Shown here: positions 6,736-15,357 of the stretch, in pieces
Layout of the letters: every line of letters starts with the position of its first letter
How positions within the stretch are numbered: position 1 is the stretch's first letter
From: Deltaproteobacteria bacterium TMED58
GTDB lineage: Bacteria > Desulfobacterota_D > UBA1144
DNA length: 56,998 bases
Assembly: GCA_002167555.2 (NCBI GenBank)
Contig: NHDL02000001.1
Span: 1-56,998, forward strand
Reading direction: 5' to 3'
The notes under the pieces: generated by a model
Told to the model about the DNA's origin: nothing
Database searches by the model: none
Seen by the model: the letters and a program-made list of their open reading frames with translations, nothing else
Position numbers and translations under genes: made by a program

Positions 6736-8782
6736 TTTGATTTATTTCTTCTTTATCACCTTTTTCACTCGTAAGTTTTTCGAAGTTAGAATTTTTAACG
6801 GGTAAATCAAGAGAATCCTCTAAAAGCTCAGCTATATCTTTTATTTTAATTTTGTCATTACCAACATATTTGGCTGCATCTTCAAACATAACATTACAGA
6901 ACGGACAAGCTGCTGCAACTGTCTCAACACCACTTTCCTCAATCTCCTCAAATCTGTTCCAGTTAACCCTTGGGGCTTCCTCCTCCATCCAAATTTTTCC
7001 TCCACCTGCACCACAACAAAAGCTTGTTTCACGAGATCTTTCAAGCTCCTTAACCTCTAAGCCAGGAATAGATGCTAATATTTCTCTTGGCTCATCGAAA
7101 ACTCTGTTGTGTCTACCTAAATAACAAGGATCATGATAGGTGATTTCTTCATCAATATTTTTCTTTGGATTCAACTTTCCATCTTTGACAAGGCTAGCTA
7201 AAAATTCTGTATGACTCAAAACTTCAACATCAGAGCCAAAATCTGGATATTCATTTTTAATTGAGTTAAAGCAGTGTGGACAATTTGCAATAATTTTTTT
7301 AACACTAAATCTATTCATTGTTTCAATATTTGTCATCGCCAACTCTTGAAATAAAGCTTCTTCACCAAGACGTCTCGCTGGATCACCTGTACAAGTTTCC
7401 TCAGGGCCCATCACAGCAAACTTAACGCCAGCCTCTTTAAGAAGTCTTGATATTGTTGCCGCCACCTCTTGACCCCTAGGGTCAAATGCCCCAAAGCATC
7501 CTGTCCAAAAAACTACTTCATAATCTTCTGCTGTGTTTCCCCCACCATTTCCTAGAACAGGAACTTCTTCCTCTTTGGTCCATGGGGCTCTGTCACCTGG
7601 TTCAAATCCCCAAGGATTTCCATGACTACCGAGTTTTTGAAGAGTTCTAACTGCAGTTCCTGTCATTTTACCTTCCATTGTCAGGAACCTTCTCATTTCA
7701 ACAATTTTTCCCATTTGATCTATAAATAAAGGACAAACTTCGACACAAGCACTACAGGTTGTACAGGCATATAATTCTTCTTCTGTAACCCAGCCTTCAC
7801 TAGGCAAATACTCGGTATTCATTTCTTCCTTACCAGAGTTCTCTGTAACAAAATGCCTAAGCTTAATAACAATATCTCTTGGACTTAAAGGTTTCTCAGT
7901 CCCCCATGCAGGACAATTATCAGTACATCTTCCGCATTCTGTACAGGTATAGGCATCAAGGACATCTTTCCAACTGAAATCTTCAAACTTTCCTGTGCCA
8001 AAATGTTCTATATCATCTGGAACATCCTCAAAATCAATCTTGCTCATTTTGCCTCTAGGTTCAAGATTTTGAAAAAATACATTAGGAATAACTGTCAAAA
8101 CATGACTGTGTTTTGAATAAGGTAAATAATTTAAAAAAGCAAATAAAAGACATACGTGAATCCAATAAAAAAACTCAGTAGAAAAAGCTGCGGTTGCTAC
8201 ATTAACATTGCTTAGAAAAAAGGAAGCCCACATTGATGAAACCGGAAGCCAAGATGAAGGTTCAGTACCAAGAGCGATTTTAGAGGCACGAAATCCAAAA
8301 TCAGTAACCATTAAACCAAAAATCATCCCTAAAATAACTACGGCATCAATACTATTAACCTCTCTTCTTTTACCGCTAGGAATGACCGTTCTATTTAAAA
8401 CACCCATGATTAAAGCAACAATAACTAATGATTGAACAACATCTAAAGTAAGAAGAAACATGTCTTGGGCATCCCCACCAAGGAAACCAAATGCTTCAAA
8501 TCCTGGAACAAAACCCAGAACAACCAATTCCAAAGATCCAATAGTAATAATCATAAAGCCCCAAAAGAGCATGAAGTGCTCTATGCCAGCCCATGTATAG
8601 TTTTTTAGAATTCTTTTTTGACCAAAAACATAAACAATCAAACCTTTAACTCTGTCAAAAATTCTGTCCGCTCTAAAAGAAGGTCTTTTTGCAGAGAACA
8701 TTATTTTCAAAAAACCAAACACATTTCTCAAAAAAAATGCTATCGCAAACACCACCAATAAACTTAGTACAATAGGCTTCAT
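6719..8782 (-). CDS. Membrane Fe-S oxidoreductase, FadF/EMO-like (ETF:quinone oxidoreductase candidate)
   Basis: A 687-residue fusion of a membrane cytochrome-like part and an HdrD-like part. Residues 1-235 contain about five hydrophobic segments (starting at roughly 3, 66, 108, 145 and 202), with His at 69, 209, 225 and 227 as possible heme b ligands, as in NarI-like domains. Two ferredoxin clusters follow: C280-x2-C283-x2-C286-x3-C290 and C340-x2-C343-x2-C346-x3-C350. Two CCG-type domains come last (FWTGCFGAF region; HDPCYLGRHN and CCGAGGGK). This architecture is that of FadF/EMO, which passes electrons from electron-transfer flavoprotein to (mena)quinone during acyl-CoA oxidation. No etfAB lies nearby. 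Its place inside an aromatic/folate gene run is odd. Confidence 0.8.
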   Translation of the reverse strand: MKPIVLSLLVVFAIAFFLRNVFGFLKIMFSAKRPSFRADRIFDRVKGLIVYVFGQKRILKNYTWAGIEHFMLFWGFMIITIGSLELVVLGFVPGFEAFGFLGGDAQDMFLLTLDVVQSLVIVALIMGVLNRTVIPSGKRREVNSIDAVVILGMIFGLMVTDFGFRASKIALGTEPSSWLPVSSMWASFFLSNVNVATAAFSTEFFYWIHVCLLFAFLNYLPYSKHSHVLTVIPNVFFQNLEPRGKMSKIDFEDVPDDIEHFGTGKFEDFSWKDVLDAYTCTECGRCTDNCPAWGTEKPLSPRDIVIKLRHFVTENSGKEEMNTEYLPSEGWVTEEELYACTTCSACVEVCPLFIDQMGKIVEMRRFLTMEGKMTGTAVRTLQKLGSHGNPWGFEPGDRAPWTKEEEVPVLGNGGGNTAEDYEVVFWTGCFGAFDPRGQEVAATISRLLKEAGVKFAVMGPEETCTGDPARRLGEEALFQELAMTNIETMNRFSVKKIIANCPHCFNSIKNEYPDFGSDVEVLSHTEFLASLVKDGKLNPKKNIDEEITYHDPCYLGRHNRVFDEPREILASIPGLEVKELERSRETSFCCGAGGGKIWMEEEAPRVNWNRFEEIEESGVETVAAACPFCNVMFEDAAKYVGNDKIKIKDIAELLEDSLDLPVKNSNFEKLTSEKGDKEEINQNDDTS

Positions 8783-8844
8783 AAAAACTCCCGGGGATGA
8801 TTAAATAATATTAAGTAGTTAGTGTTAAAAATCAAGGTTTAGAT

Positions 8845-9678
8845 TTACGATTTTAAAAGTTTTTTTAACTCTTCTTTAGAGCTTGTCATTAAAAGGCGCT
8901 CAACCTTGTCTAAATATCTTCTAAAATTTTTAATACCTTTTGCCAGGTTTTTTCTATTAGAAAGGAAAATCTCTGACCAAAGTTGCTCAGAACTCATAGA
9001 AATTCTGGAATAATCCTTGTAACTCGTACCACCATATTTTGATATTTCCTGTCGCGTCAAGCTCTTGTTTGATATATTTTTTAAACCAAAGGCTAGAACA
9101 TGAGGAAGATGACTAAGATGAGCAAAGATTTTATCGTGTTGTTCAGGGGACACAAGATAAACATGCCCGCCTAATCTATTCCAAATTTCTTTTATGAGTT
9201 TTACTGAGTCCTTTTTTGCTCTAATCCCAGAAATAAAGACTGGCTTATCTTTAAATAAGTCTGTAACAAGATTTTTGAATCCAATTTTCTCTGTTCCCGC
9301 GATAGGGTGCCCACCTACAAAATCATAGTGTTTGGGTAAAATTTTTAAAGCTTGTTTGAATATATCAACCTTAATGCTTCCTACATCAGAAACAATTATT
9401 CTATTGTTAAAACTAATTCTAGCTAGATCCGAAAAAATTTTAGCCATATCATGTATACCTGTAGCTACAAAAACAATTCTACTATCTATAATATTGTTAC
9501 TTTTTTTAAGTGTTGAAACCTCAAGGAAAAAATTCGATTGTTTTGCAATCTTAATTGTGGACGGCTTTTGATCAATCCCAATCAAGGATATTTTATCCCC
9601 GTATGTTTTTTTCAAGGAAGAAGCCAATGAACCGCCTATGTGACCAAGCCCAATGATAGTTATAATAATTTTTTTCAT
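8845..9678 (-). CDS. tyrA: Prephenate dehydrogenase
   Basis: Oxidative decarboxylation of prephenate to 4-hydroxyphenylpyruvate for tyrosine. The N-terminal Rossmann motif is IIGLGHIGGSLA, VFVATGIHDMAKI follows, GGHPIAGTEKIG carries the catalytic His region, and FAHLSHLPHVLAFGL is the dimerisation-domain signature. The ATG at 9678, 4 nt after hisC, gives 277 aa. The frame also opens at a TTG at 9693 inside hisC (five more residues), which is less likely. It is the third gene of pheA-hisC-tyrA. Confidence 0.9.
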   Translation of the reverse strand: MKKIIITIIGLGHIGGSLASSLKKTYGDKISLIGIDQKPSTIKIAKQSNFFLEVSTLKKSNNIIDSRIVFVATGIHDMAKIFSDLARISFNNRIIVSDVGSIKVDIFKQALKILPKHYDFVGGHPIAGTEKIGFKNLVTDLFKDKPVFISGIRAKKDSVKLIKEIWNRLGGHVYLVSPEQHDKIFAHLSHLPHVLAFGLKNISNKSLTRQEISKYGGTSYKDYSRISMSSEQLWSEIFLSNRKNLAKGIKNFRRYLDKVERLLMTSSKEELKKLLKS

Positions 9679-9682
9679 TTTT

Positions 9683-10768
9683 CTATGCCACAACTTTTTT
9701 CAATGCATTGATTAGCTTAACATTTTCATGTTCAAGCCCAACGGTTATTCTGAGGTGATTATTTAAACCATAGTTTTCAAGTGGCCTTGTAATAACACCC
9801 TCCTTTAAAAGTTCTTCGTAAATTGTACTCGCGCTAGATTTAAATTCTACAAGTATAAAATTTGCGTATGATGGATAAGACTTTATGTTCATTTTTGTAA
9901 GCTCAGCTTTTAAATAAATCATTCCTGCTTTGTTTAATTCTATAGACTTTCTTACATGTTCTTCGTCATCTAAGGCAACAGTAGCTGCTAACTGGGCAAC
10001 CTGATTTACATTAAAGGGTTCTCGAGGTTTATTAAGAAGTCCAATCATCTCAGGGGACGCCATCCCATATCCCACTCTTAGGCCAGCAAGTCCATAAACT
10101 TTGGAAAAAGTCTTAAGGATAATTAAGTTTTCATATTTATTTATTAGAGTCGAAACGTTTGTATTTTCTCCACCCATATATTCAGCATAGGCTTCATCTA
10201 AGACCACAATTATGTTGTCTGGAACTTTCTCTAAAAAATGTTCTACATCTTTTTTTGTGGATCTTGCACCCGTAGGATTGTTAGGGTTGGCAATAAAAAT
10301 TACCTTGGTAGCCATAGTTATTTTAGGAAGTATGTCATCTAAGTTTAACGCAAGATTATTCATTGGTATTCTGACAATGAACGCTTCGCTAAGATTTGTT
10401 ACAATTGGGTAAACAATAAAACAATATTCACCCATGATTGCCTCATCCCCCTTTTCCAAAAATGTATGGGCAACAAGCTCTAGAACCTCATTTGACCCGT
10501 TTCCAACGATTATTTGGTTTGGAAGAATGTTTTCCTTAAAAGAAATCTTTTTTTTTAAATTATAGCAATCTCCATCGGGATAAAGGTGGACCAAGTGGGC
10601 TGAATTTTGAATTACGTCAACAGCGCTAGAAGGAGGACCAAGTGGATTTTCGTTTGATGCAAGTTTAATAGCATCTTCGAATCCTAACTCGCGTTGAAGC
10701 TCTTCAATTGACTTTCCTGGCCTATAAGTTGGTAATGAATTTATTCTAAGGCTGTTCTTAAATTTCAA
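9683..10768 (-). CDS. hisC: Histidinol-phosphate aminotransferase
   Basis: PLP fold-type I aminotransferase (LASNENPLGPP, NPNNPTG, LDEAYAEYMG, KTFSKVYGLAGLRVGYG with the PLP lysine). Position between pheA and tyrA suggests it also, or mainly, acts on aromatic keto acids (phenylpyruvate, prephenate), a common dual role. I chose the TTG at 10768: its TTGA overlaps the pheA stop and GGAG lies 7 nt upstream, giving 361 aa. The frame is open to an ATG at 10825, but those 19 codons overlap pheA and have no family similarity. Confidence 0.88.
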   Translation of the reverse strand: MKFKNSLRINSLPTYRPGKSIEELQRELGFEDAIKLASNENPLGPPSSAVDVIQNSAHLVHLYPDGDCYNLKKKISFKENILPNQIIVGNGSNEVLELVAHTFLEKGDEAIMGEYCFIVYPIVTNLSEAFIVRIPMNNLALNLDDILPKITMATKVIFIANPNNPTGARSTKKDVEHFLEKVPDNIIVVLDEAYAEYMGGENTNVSTLINKYENLIILKTFSKVYGLAGLRVGYGMASPEMIGLLNKPREPFNVNQVAQLAATVALDDEEHVRKSIELNKAGMIYLKAELTKMNIKSYPSYANFILVEFKSSASTIYEELLKEGVITRPLENYGLNNHLRITVGLEHENVKLINALKKVVA

Positions 10769-11835
10769 GTAAAGACTCCAAGTATCTTTAAAAATGGGGT
10801 CTTTTCTTTTAAAATCTTTAAACAAGTTTGTGCTTCCTTAATGTTTCTGTCAATAACAAAGTCGATAAAAAATAGATAGTCCCAATCATTTTTCTTAGAA
10901 GGCCTTGACTGAATTTTTGTTAAATTAATTTTTGAATCCCTAAAAGGTTTTAAACATTGGTGAAGACTGCCTGGTTTGTGGTCTAATGAAAAAGCCACCG
11001 ACACTTTGCTGTTTTTTAAAACTTTTGGGTCACCGCTAGCTTTCTCAACAAGAGCAAAAACCGTGGTATTAGAGCTATTGTCTTGTATGTTTTTATCCAA
11101 TATATTCAAAGAATAAAGCGATGAGCACGCCCTTGGGGCAATAGCTGCACTTTTCTTTTTTCCTGAAACTATTTGAGCTGCCCTCGCTGTGCTTTGTACT
11201 TCAATTAGTTCGGCTTTTAAAAAGATTTTTTGTATATATTTTTTACACTGTGCCAGCGCTTGAGGATGAGAATATATTTTATTAATATTCATTGTAGATT
11301 TTTCTTGAGACATTAAAAAGTGAGAAATTTTTAAATCTATTTGGGAAATAATGTTTACATTTTTTTCTACTAGTCCGTCAAGGGTCTCTACAACGGGGCC
11401 CTCTAGTGAATTTTCAAGTGGGACTATTCCAAAATCCGCTTCTTCTTTTTCAATAGAAATTAAAACGTCAGATATTGTTTGTTGTGAAAAGAATGTGGCA
11501 CTGTTGCCAAATTGTCTTTTTGCTACCTCTCCTGTGTTGCTACCCTCTGGGCCTAAATATGAAACCTCAATGGGGGCTTGAACCTCCCTGCAGGCTGAGA
11601 GTATTTCCCCATATATTTGCTTAATCGACTGGGGGGTTAAGTGGTCTGCTTTGTTTTTAGATAAATTATTTAAGACCTCTCTTTCTCTTTTTGGATCATA
11701 AATATTGTTTGGTTTGAACTTTGTTGTTTTTTTTGCGAAACTAGCTCTTTGGTTTAAAAGTTTTAATATTTTATTGTCAATTATGTCGATATTACTTCGA
11801 ATTTTTACTAACTCGGGTTTGTTGTTTTTTCTCAT
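10765..11835 (-). CDS. pheA: Bifunctional chorismate mutase / prephenate dehydratase (P-protein)
   Basis: A 356-residue phenylalanine pathway enzyme. Residues 1-90 are an AroQ chorismate mutase helix domain (LVKIRSNIDIIDNKILKLLNQR; YDPKRE). Residues about 95-270 are the prephenate dehydratase domain (VSYLGPEGSNTGEVAKRQFG, VPLENSLEG). The C-terminus is an ACT domain with the phenylalanine-binding pattern (FSLDHKPGSLHQCLKPF, KIQSRPSK). In the dehydratase signature the usual Thr-Arg-Phe reads Thr-Val-Phe (NTTVFALVE), a substitution at a normally conserved Arg. It starts 1 nt after dnaN ends and overlaps hisC by 4 nt. Confidence 0.92.
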   Translation of the reverse strand: MRKNNKPELVKIRSNIDIIDNKILKLLNQRASFAKKTTKFKPNNIYDPKREREVLNNLSKNKADHLTPQSIKQIYGEILSACREVQAPIEVSYLGPEGSNTGEVAKRQFGNSATFFSQQTISDVLISIEKEEADFGIVPLENSLEGPVVETLDGLVEKNVNIISQIDLKISHFLMSQEKSTMNINKIYSHPQALAQCKKYIQKIFLKAELIEVQSTARAAQIVSGKKKSAAIAPRACSSLYSLNILDKNIQDNSSNTTVFALVEKASGDPKVLKNSKVSVAFSLDHKPGSLHQCLKPFRDSKINLTKIQSRPSKKNDWDYLFFIDFVIDRNIKEAQTCLKILKEKTPFLKILGVFT

Positions 11836-11836
11836 A

Positions 11837-12934
11837 TTATACTCTCATTGGCATTACCACAGAAAGCTGCCTGTAGCGGTCGTCCTCTGAAGAAAAGATA
11901 CATGCGGGGCTAACTTCATCGCCAATGGAAAGACAAACCTCTTGTTCTTCATATGTACCAAGAGCGTCAATAAGATATTTAACATTAAAACCAACGTCTA
12001 AGGGTTCGGTTAGTTTGTCTACTGGTACTTCTTCGATTGTTTCACCGTCATCAGATGTTGATCTAATTTCCATTTTGTTCTCTCCTATATATATTTTAAC
12101 TCCTTTGTTTTTTTCTTGTAACACAACGGATGCTCTTTGGAGGGCATCTGTAAGCTGTTTTTTTTCAATTTTAATTGTGTTTTTAAAACTTGTGGGTAAA
12201 ACCTGTTTATAATCTGGGAATTTAACATCAACTAATCTTGCCAACAAAGATGTTTGTCCATCATCACATATAAAAAAGTTTTTTCCCACTCCAATATTAA
12301 CCACTTCGCTGTCTTTAATAAACTTCCTCAGTTCTATTGAAGCTCTTTTGGGTAAAGTAAAGGATTCAACTATACTGTTCTCAATGTTTTCTTCGGCAAG
12401 GCTCATTCTGTGTCCATCTGTTGAAACCAGCCTTATTTTGCCGTTTTGTGTCATGTCAAAAAATATTCCTGTTAAGTTTTTTCTCAAATCGTCACTACCG
12501 ATACAATAAAGCGTTTTTTTGATAAGGTTGTCTAGTTTTTCACTTTTTATTGCCCTATATACGAAATCGTCTGGTTTTGGTATTTGGGGAAAGTCTTCTG
12601 CGTTTTGTGTTTTAATTTTTGTTTTTCCTTTTTTATAATCTATTTGTGCTTGAAGATCGTTGATTGTTTGAATCTGTATTTCACCCTCTGGTGTTTTTTC
12701 AACAATTTCGTATATCTTTTTTGCCGGCAGACAAACACATCCCTCTTCAATTATGTTTGCTGGAAAAGAGGTGTAAACAGAGGATTCTAAATCTGTAGAA
12801 GACAAGAAAAGTTTACCCCCTTTTGCTTCTAATAAAACGTGGGACAAAATTAACATAGTAGGTCTTGTGTCAACTATTCCTTGGACATAAGATAAATATT
12901 TATAAAAAAGTTTTTTATCAACAGAAAGCTTCAT
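11837..12934 (-). CDS. dnaN: DNA polymerase III sliding clamp (beta subunit)
   Basis: A 365-residue beta clamp with three repeated domains of about 120 aa. The start MKLSVDKKLFYKYLSYVQGIVDTRPTMLILSHVLLEA region, EIVEKTPEGEI, STDGHRMSLAEE and the C-terminal QLSVVMPMRV end (canonical YxxMPMR-like tail) are typical. The start is preceded by TAGGAG 6-7 nt upstream. It lies directly after dnaA with a 159-nt AT-rich spacer that looks like the unwinding part of oriC. Confidence 0.95.
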   Translation of the reverse strand: MKLSVDKKLFYKYLSYVQGIVDTRPTMLILSHVLLEAKGGKLFLSSTDLESSVYTSFPANIIEEGCVCLPAKKIYEIVEKTPEGEIQIQTINDLQAQIDYKKGKTKIKTQNAEDFPQIPKPDDFVYRAIKSEKLDNLIKKTLYCIGSDDLRKNLTGIFFDMTQNGKIRLVSTDGHRMSLAEENIENSIVESFTLPKRASIELRKFIKDSEVVNIGVGKNFFICDDGQTSLLARLVDVKFPDYKQVLPTSFKNTIKIEKKQLTDALQRASVVLQEKNKGVKIYIGENKMEIRSTSDDGETIEEVPVDKLTEPLDVGFNVKYLIDALGTYEEQEVCLSIGDEVSPACIFSSEDDRYRQLSVVMPMRV

Positions 12935-13093
12935 TACTTCTCCTATTATAATATATTATATTAAATATAAAGTAGTAGTAGTAGGTATGTTGAAATGTTA
13001 ACAATTAAACATAAACCACCATTAAAGATAAAATCAAATCAACACTTGTTAACACTAATTTTTAAAAAACCCCAAAAAGAACATTTTTCAACA
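12935..13093. other. oriC candidate, part 2: DnaA-trio and AT-rich unwinding region between dnaA and dnaN
   Basis: Read in the dnaA-to-dnaN direction (minus strand) the spacer holds TGTTAACA palindromes (13054-13047 and 13003-12996), a TTTCAACA segment, then CTACTACTACTAC (12984-12972), then an almost pure A/T stretch (about 12971-12944), then the dnaN ribosome site. On the opposite strand the triplets read TAG, the DnaA-trio motif. Order and position (boxes, trio, AT-rich DUE, dnaN) match the basal unwinding system of Bacillus-type origins. Boxes here are imperfect (6/9 to TTATCCACA); perfect boxes are upstream of dnaA. Confidence 0.6.
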
Positions 13094-14527
13094 TCAATCT
13101 TCCAGTTTTCCACCAGAAATTTTTCTTAGCTGCGTTTGTAATATGCGGATTGGGTTTTCTTGAGATGGGTTTGAAGCTAGTTGGTCTTCTATTGTTGCAA
13201 TAGAATGAAGAACAGTGGAGTGATCGCGACCACCAAAACCCCTGCCAATTTCCAATAGGGATTCATCGGTGAAAATTCTACACAAATATATAGCAATTTG
13301 TCTCGGCCTTACAATACCCTTTGTTCTTTTTTTTGAGCACAAATCCTGAACACTTATACCAAAAAAACTAGCAACTTCTTTTTGAATTAAACTAATATTT
13401 ATTAAATCAATACTTTTGGTAGACAAAAGCCTAGAAGAAACATCATTTACAAGCGCCTTGTTAATCGGAACATTTAACATTGATGATTGGCCAATAACAT
13501 TATTAAAAAATCCCTCCAACTCCCTAATAGACCCCCCAGATTTCTCTGCAACAACAAACAACACTTCTTCATCTATTTGGATTCCCATATCTCTTGCTTT
13601 TGTTTGTAGGATAGCAACACGATGTTCGACATCGGGTGGCAACACCTCAACTGCAAAACCCCACTCAAACCTACTTACAAGCCTCTCTTGTATGCCAGAT
13701 AATTGGTGTGGTGGTCTATCACTTGTGAGAATGATTTGTTTGTTTGCATCATAAAGTGCATTAAACGTGTAAAAAAACTCTTGTTGTGTGCCCTCTTTAC
13801 CAGCAATAAATTGAATATCATCAATCAACAAAACGTCACAATCAAATCTAAATGAATCTCGTAGTTCTTTTGTTTTTCCAGAACGAATAGAGCTAATTAC
13901 TTTATTCGTAAAGTGTTCAGCTGAGATTGAACAAATCTTAAAATCTTTATTGTCATCATAGACTGTGTTTCCAACTGCGTTTAACAAGTGTGTTTTTCCA
14001 AGACCAGTTCTACCATAAATAAACAAAGGGTTGTAGGACTTTCCTGGGTTGTCGGCAACTCTTTCAGCTGCAATACCTGCCAGAGTATTAGAGGCGCCCT
14101 TAACAAAAGTGTTAAATGTTTGCCTACCATTCAACGTTCCCTCATGAACCCTTGTTAGCCCTCTTGAGTTGGCCTTCTTTTTTTTAGGTCTTAAGTTTGG
14201 AGATCTATATGCATCTTGTGCATGAACAACAACTTTTTTGAAACCCAGTTCTTCTTCAGATTCTTCCCAGAAAACTTTTTCTAATATATGCATATAGTGG
14301 TTATTAATCCACTCTGATGTCATTTCGTCAGAAACTATAAATGTTGCCTGTTTATCGTTAACGTCAATTAACTTTATTGTTGCGAAAAATTGTTTAATTC
14401 CAGGATAGTTTTGAGTTATGTTATCCAAGACCATTGCATTTAAAACATTTTTGTCTACCAGGTCAGTATCTAGATGTTCGTTAACACTCTCGTTGAGAGT
14501 TTTGTTTTGCGTATTCTCGTGTCCCAA
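13094..14527 (-). CDS. dnaA: Chromosomal replication initiator protein DnaA
   Basis: A 477-residue protein. Domain I is about residues 29-115 (NITQNYPGIKQFFATI; SEWINNHYMHILEKVF), followed by a Lys-rich linker. Domain III AAA+ starts with NTFVKGASNTLA and has Walker A GRTGLGKTHLL, Walker B VLLIDDIQFIAGKEGTQQEFF and the sensor/Arg box region. Domain IV carries the DnaA-box reader GIVRPRQIAIYLCR and FGGRDHSTVLHSI. The start is a TTG (14527) with AAAGGG somewhat far upstream; the next ATG is at codon 32, too close to domain I. DnaA boxes just upstream suggest autoregulation. Confidence 0.95.
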   Translation of the reverse strand: MGHENTQNKTLNESVNEHLDTDLVDKNVLNAMVLDNITQNYPGIKQFFATIKLIDVNDKQATFIVSDEMTSEWINNHYMHILEKVFWEESEEELGFKKVVVHAQDAYRSPNLRPKKKKANSRGLTRVHEGTLNGRQTFNTFVKGASNTLAGIAAERVADNPGKSYNPLFIYGRTGLGKTHLLNAVGNTVYDDNKDFKICSISAEHFTNKVISSIRSGKTKELRDSFRFDCDVLLIDDIQFIAGKEGTQQEFFYTFNALYDANKQIILTSDRPPHQLSGIQERLVSRFEWGFAVEVLPPDVEHRVAILQTKARDMGIQIDEEVLFVVAEKSGGSIRELEGFFNNVIGQSSMLNVPINKALVNDVSSRLLSTKSIDLINISLIQKEVASFFGISVQDLCSKKRTKGIVRPRQIAIYLCRIFTDESLLEIGRGFGGRDHSTVLHSIATIEDQLASNPSQENPIRILQTQLRKISGGKLED

Positions 14528-14721
14528 TTCCGTATCCCTTTTAATTTATATCTTTGTCCAAGTTATCAACAAAATGTGGATAAATGTGGATAAAAATGTT
14601 AACAATTTAGGCATCTTATATGCTTTGTAAATCAATTAACATTTTTTAATATTAACAAATAATTAACAGTGCGTCCATAAAAAAAGTGATAAGAAAAATT
14701 TTATTCAATAGTTGTGGAAAC
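14528..14721. other. oriC candidate, part 1: DnaA-box cluster upstream of dnaA
   Basis: A 194-nt non-coding region. Two perfect DnaA boxes lie 1 nt apart, both reading TTATCCACA on the minus strand (14583-14575 and 14593-14585). A TTATCAACA box (14563-14571) is on the plus strand, and TGTTAACAA follows at 14597-14605. The remaining 14606-14721 is very AT-rich with further TTAACA/TTAATA repeats. This is either half of a bipartite oriC or the DnaA-autoregulated dnaA promoter, or both. Confidence 0.7.
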
Positions 14722-15357
14722 TTAAATTTTTATTTTTTTCAATAAAGACGATGTTAGCAACTCTACTTCGTCTCTTAAAGTTCTATAGCTTGTTTTATTT
14801 ATAATAACCTTTGCGTTAATTTCCATAATTATATCAATAATTTTTAAATTATTTTCCTTTATTGTTGATCCCGTCTCTGTTATATCTACAATAGCCTCTG
14901 CAAGGCCGGTAAGAGGAGCAAGCTCAACAGATCCATTTAGATAAACTATTTCAGGGTTTATTTTATGCTTTAAAAAAAAATTTTTCGCTATTCTAGGATA
15001 TTTTGTCCCAATTTTTATATTCATCCCAGGTTTAAGTACCAACTTTTTGGTTTTTAATGTCGCAAGAACCATCTTGCATTTCCCTAGGGGTAAACTTATT
15101 GGCTCATATACATCGCAATTTGTTTCTGCGATACAGTCTGATCCAACAATTCCACAATCTGCTGCACCTAGTTCAACATATTTAGGAACATCTATAGGCT
15201 TGCATGCTAGAATTTGAAGGTTTTTGATATTAAAAATAAGCTCCCTGGTTGCGCTTTTAGCAATATTGTTTGGGTAGCCAGACTTTGAAAGGAGCCCACA
15301 AACTTCCTTCAAAATTCTTCCTTTTGAAACTGCGACTTTTACTCTTTTTCTCTCCAA
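14722..15357 (-). CDS. hisG: ATP phosphoribosyltransferase, short form
   Basis: First step of histidine synthesis: ATP + PRPP to phosphoribosyl-ATP. At 211 aa it is the HisG(S) form, lacking the C-terminal regulatory domain, so it needs HisZ; a hisZ gene lies at 55197-56411. Motifs: VAVSKGRILKE at the start, DVPKYVELGAADCGIVGSDC, and the PRPP-loop region LAEAIVDITETGSTIKENNL. The start is a TTG (15357) with TTGGAG 8 nt upstream, overlapping murA by 19 nt. Confidence 0.93.
   Translation of the reverse strand: MERKRVKVAVSKGRILKEVCGLLSKSGYPNNIAKSATRELIFNIKNLQILACKPIDVPKYVELGAADCGIVGSDCIAETNCDVYEPISLPLGKCKMVLATLKTKKLVLKPGMNIKIGTKYPRIAKNFFLKHKINPEIVYLNGSVELAPLTGLAEAIVDITETGSTIKENNLKIIDIIMEINAKVIINKTSYRTLRDEVELLTSSLLKKIKI

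Noticed and set aside
12972-12984. Simple triplet microsatellite
   Set aside because: Its location and orientation next to an AT-rich stretch and dnaN fit a DnaA-trio better than a random repeat.
13416-13754. 112-codon open frame antisense to dnaA
   Set aside because: It lies wholly within the conserved AAA+ domain of dnaA on the other strand and has no family features.
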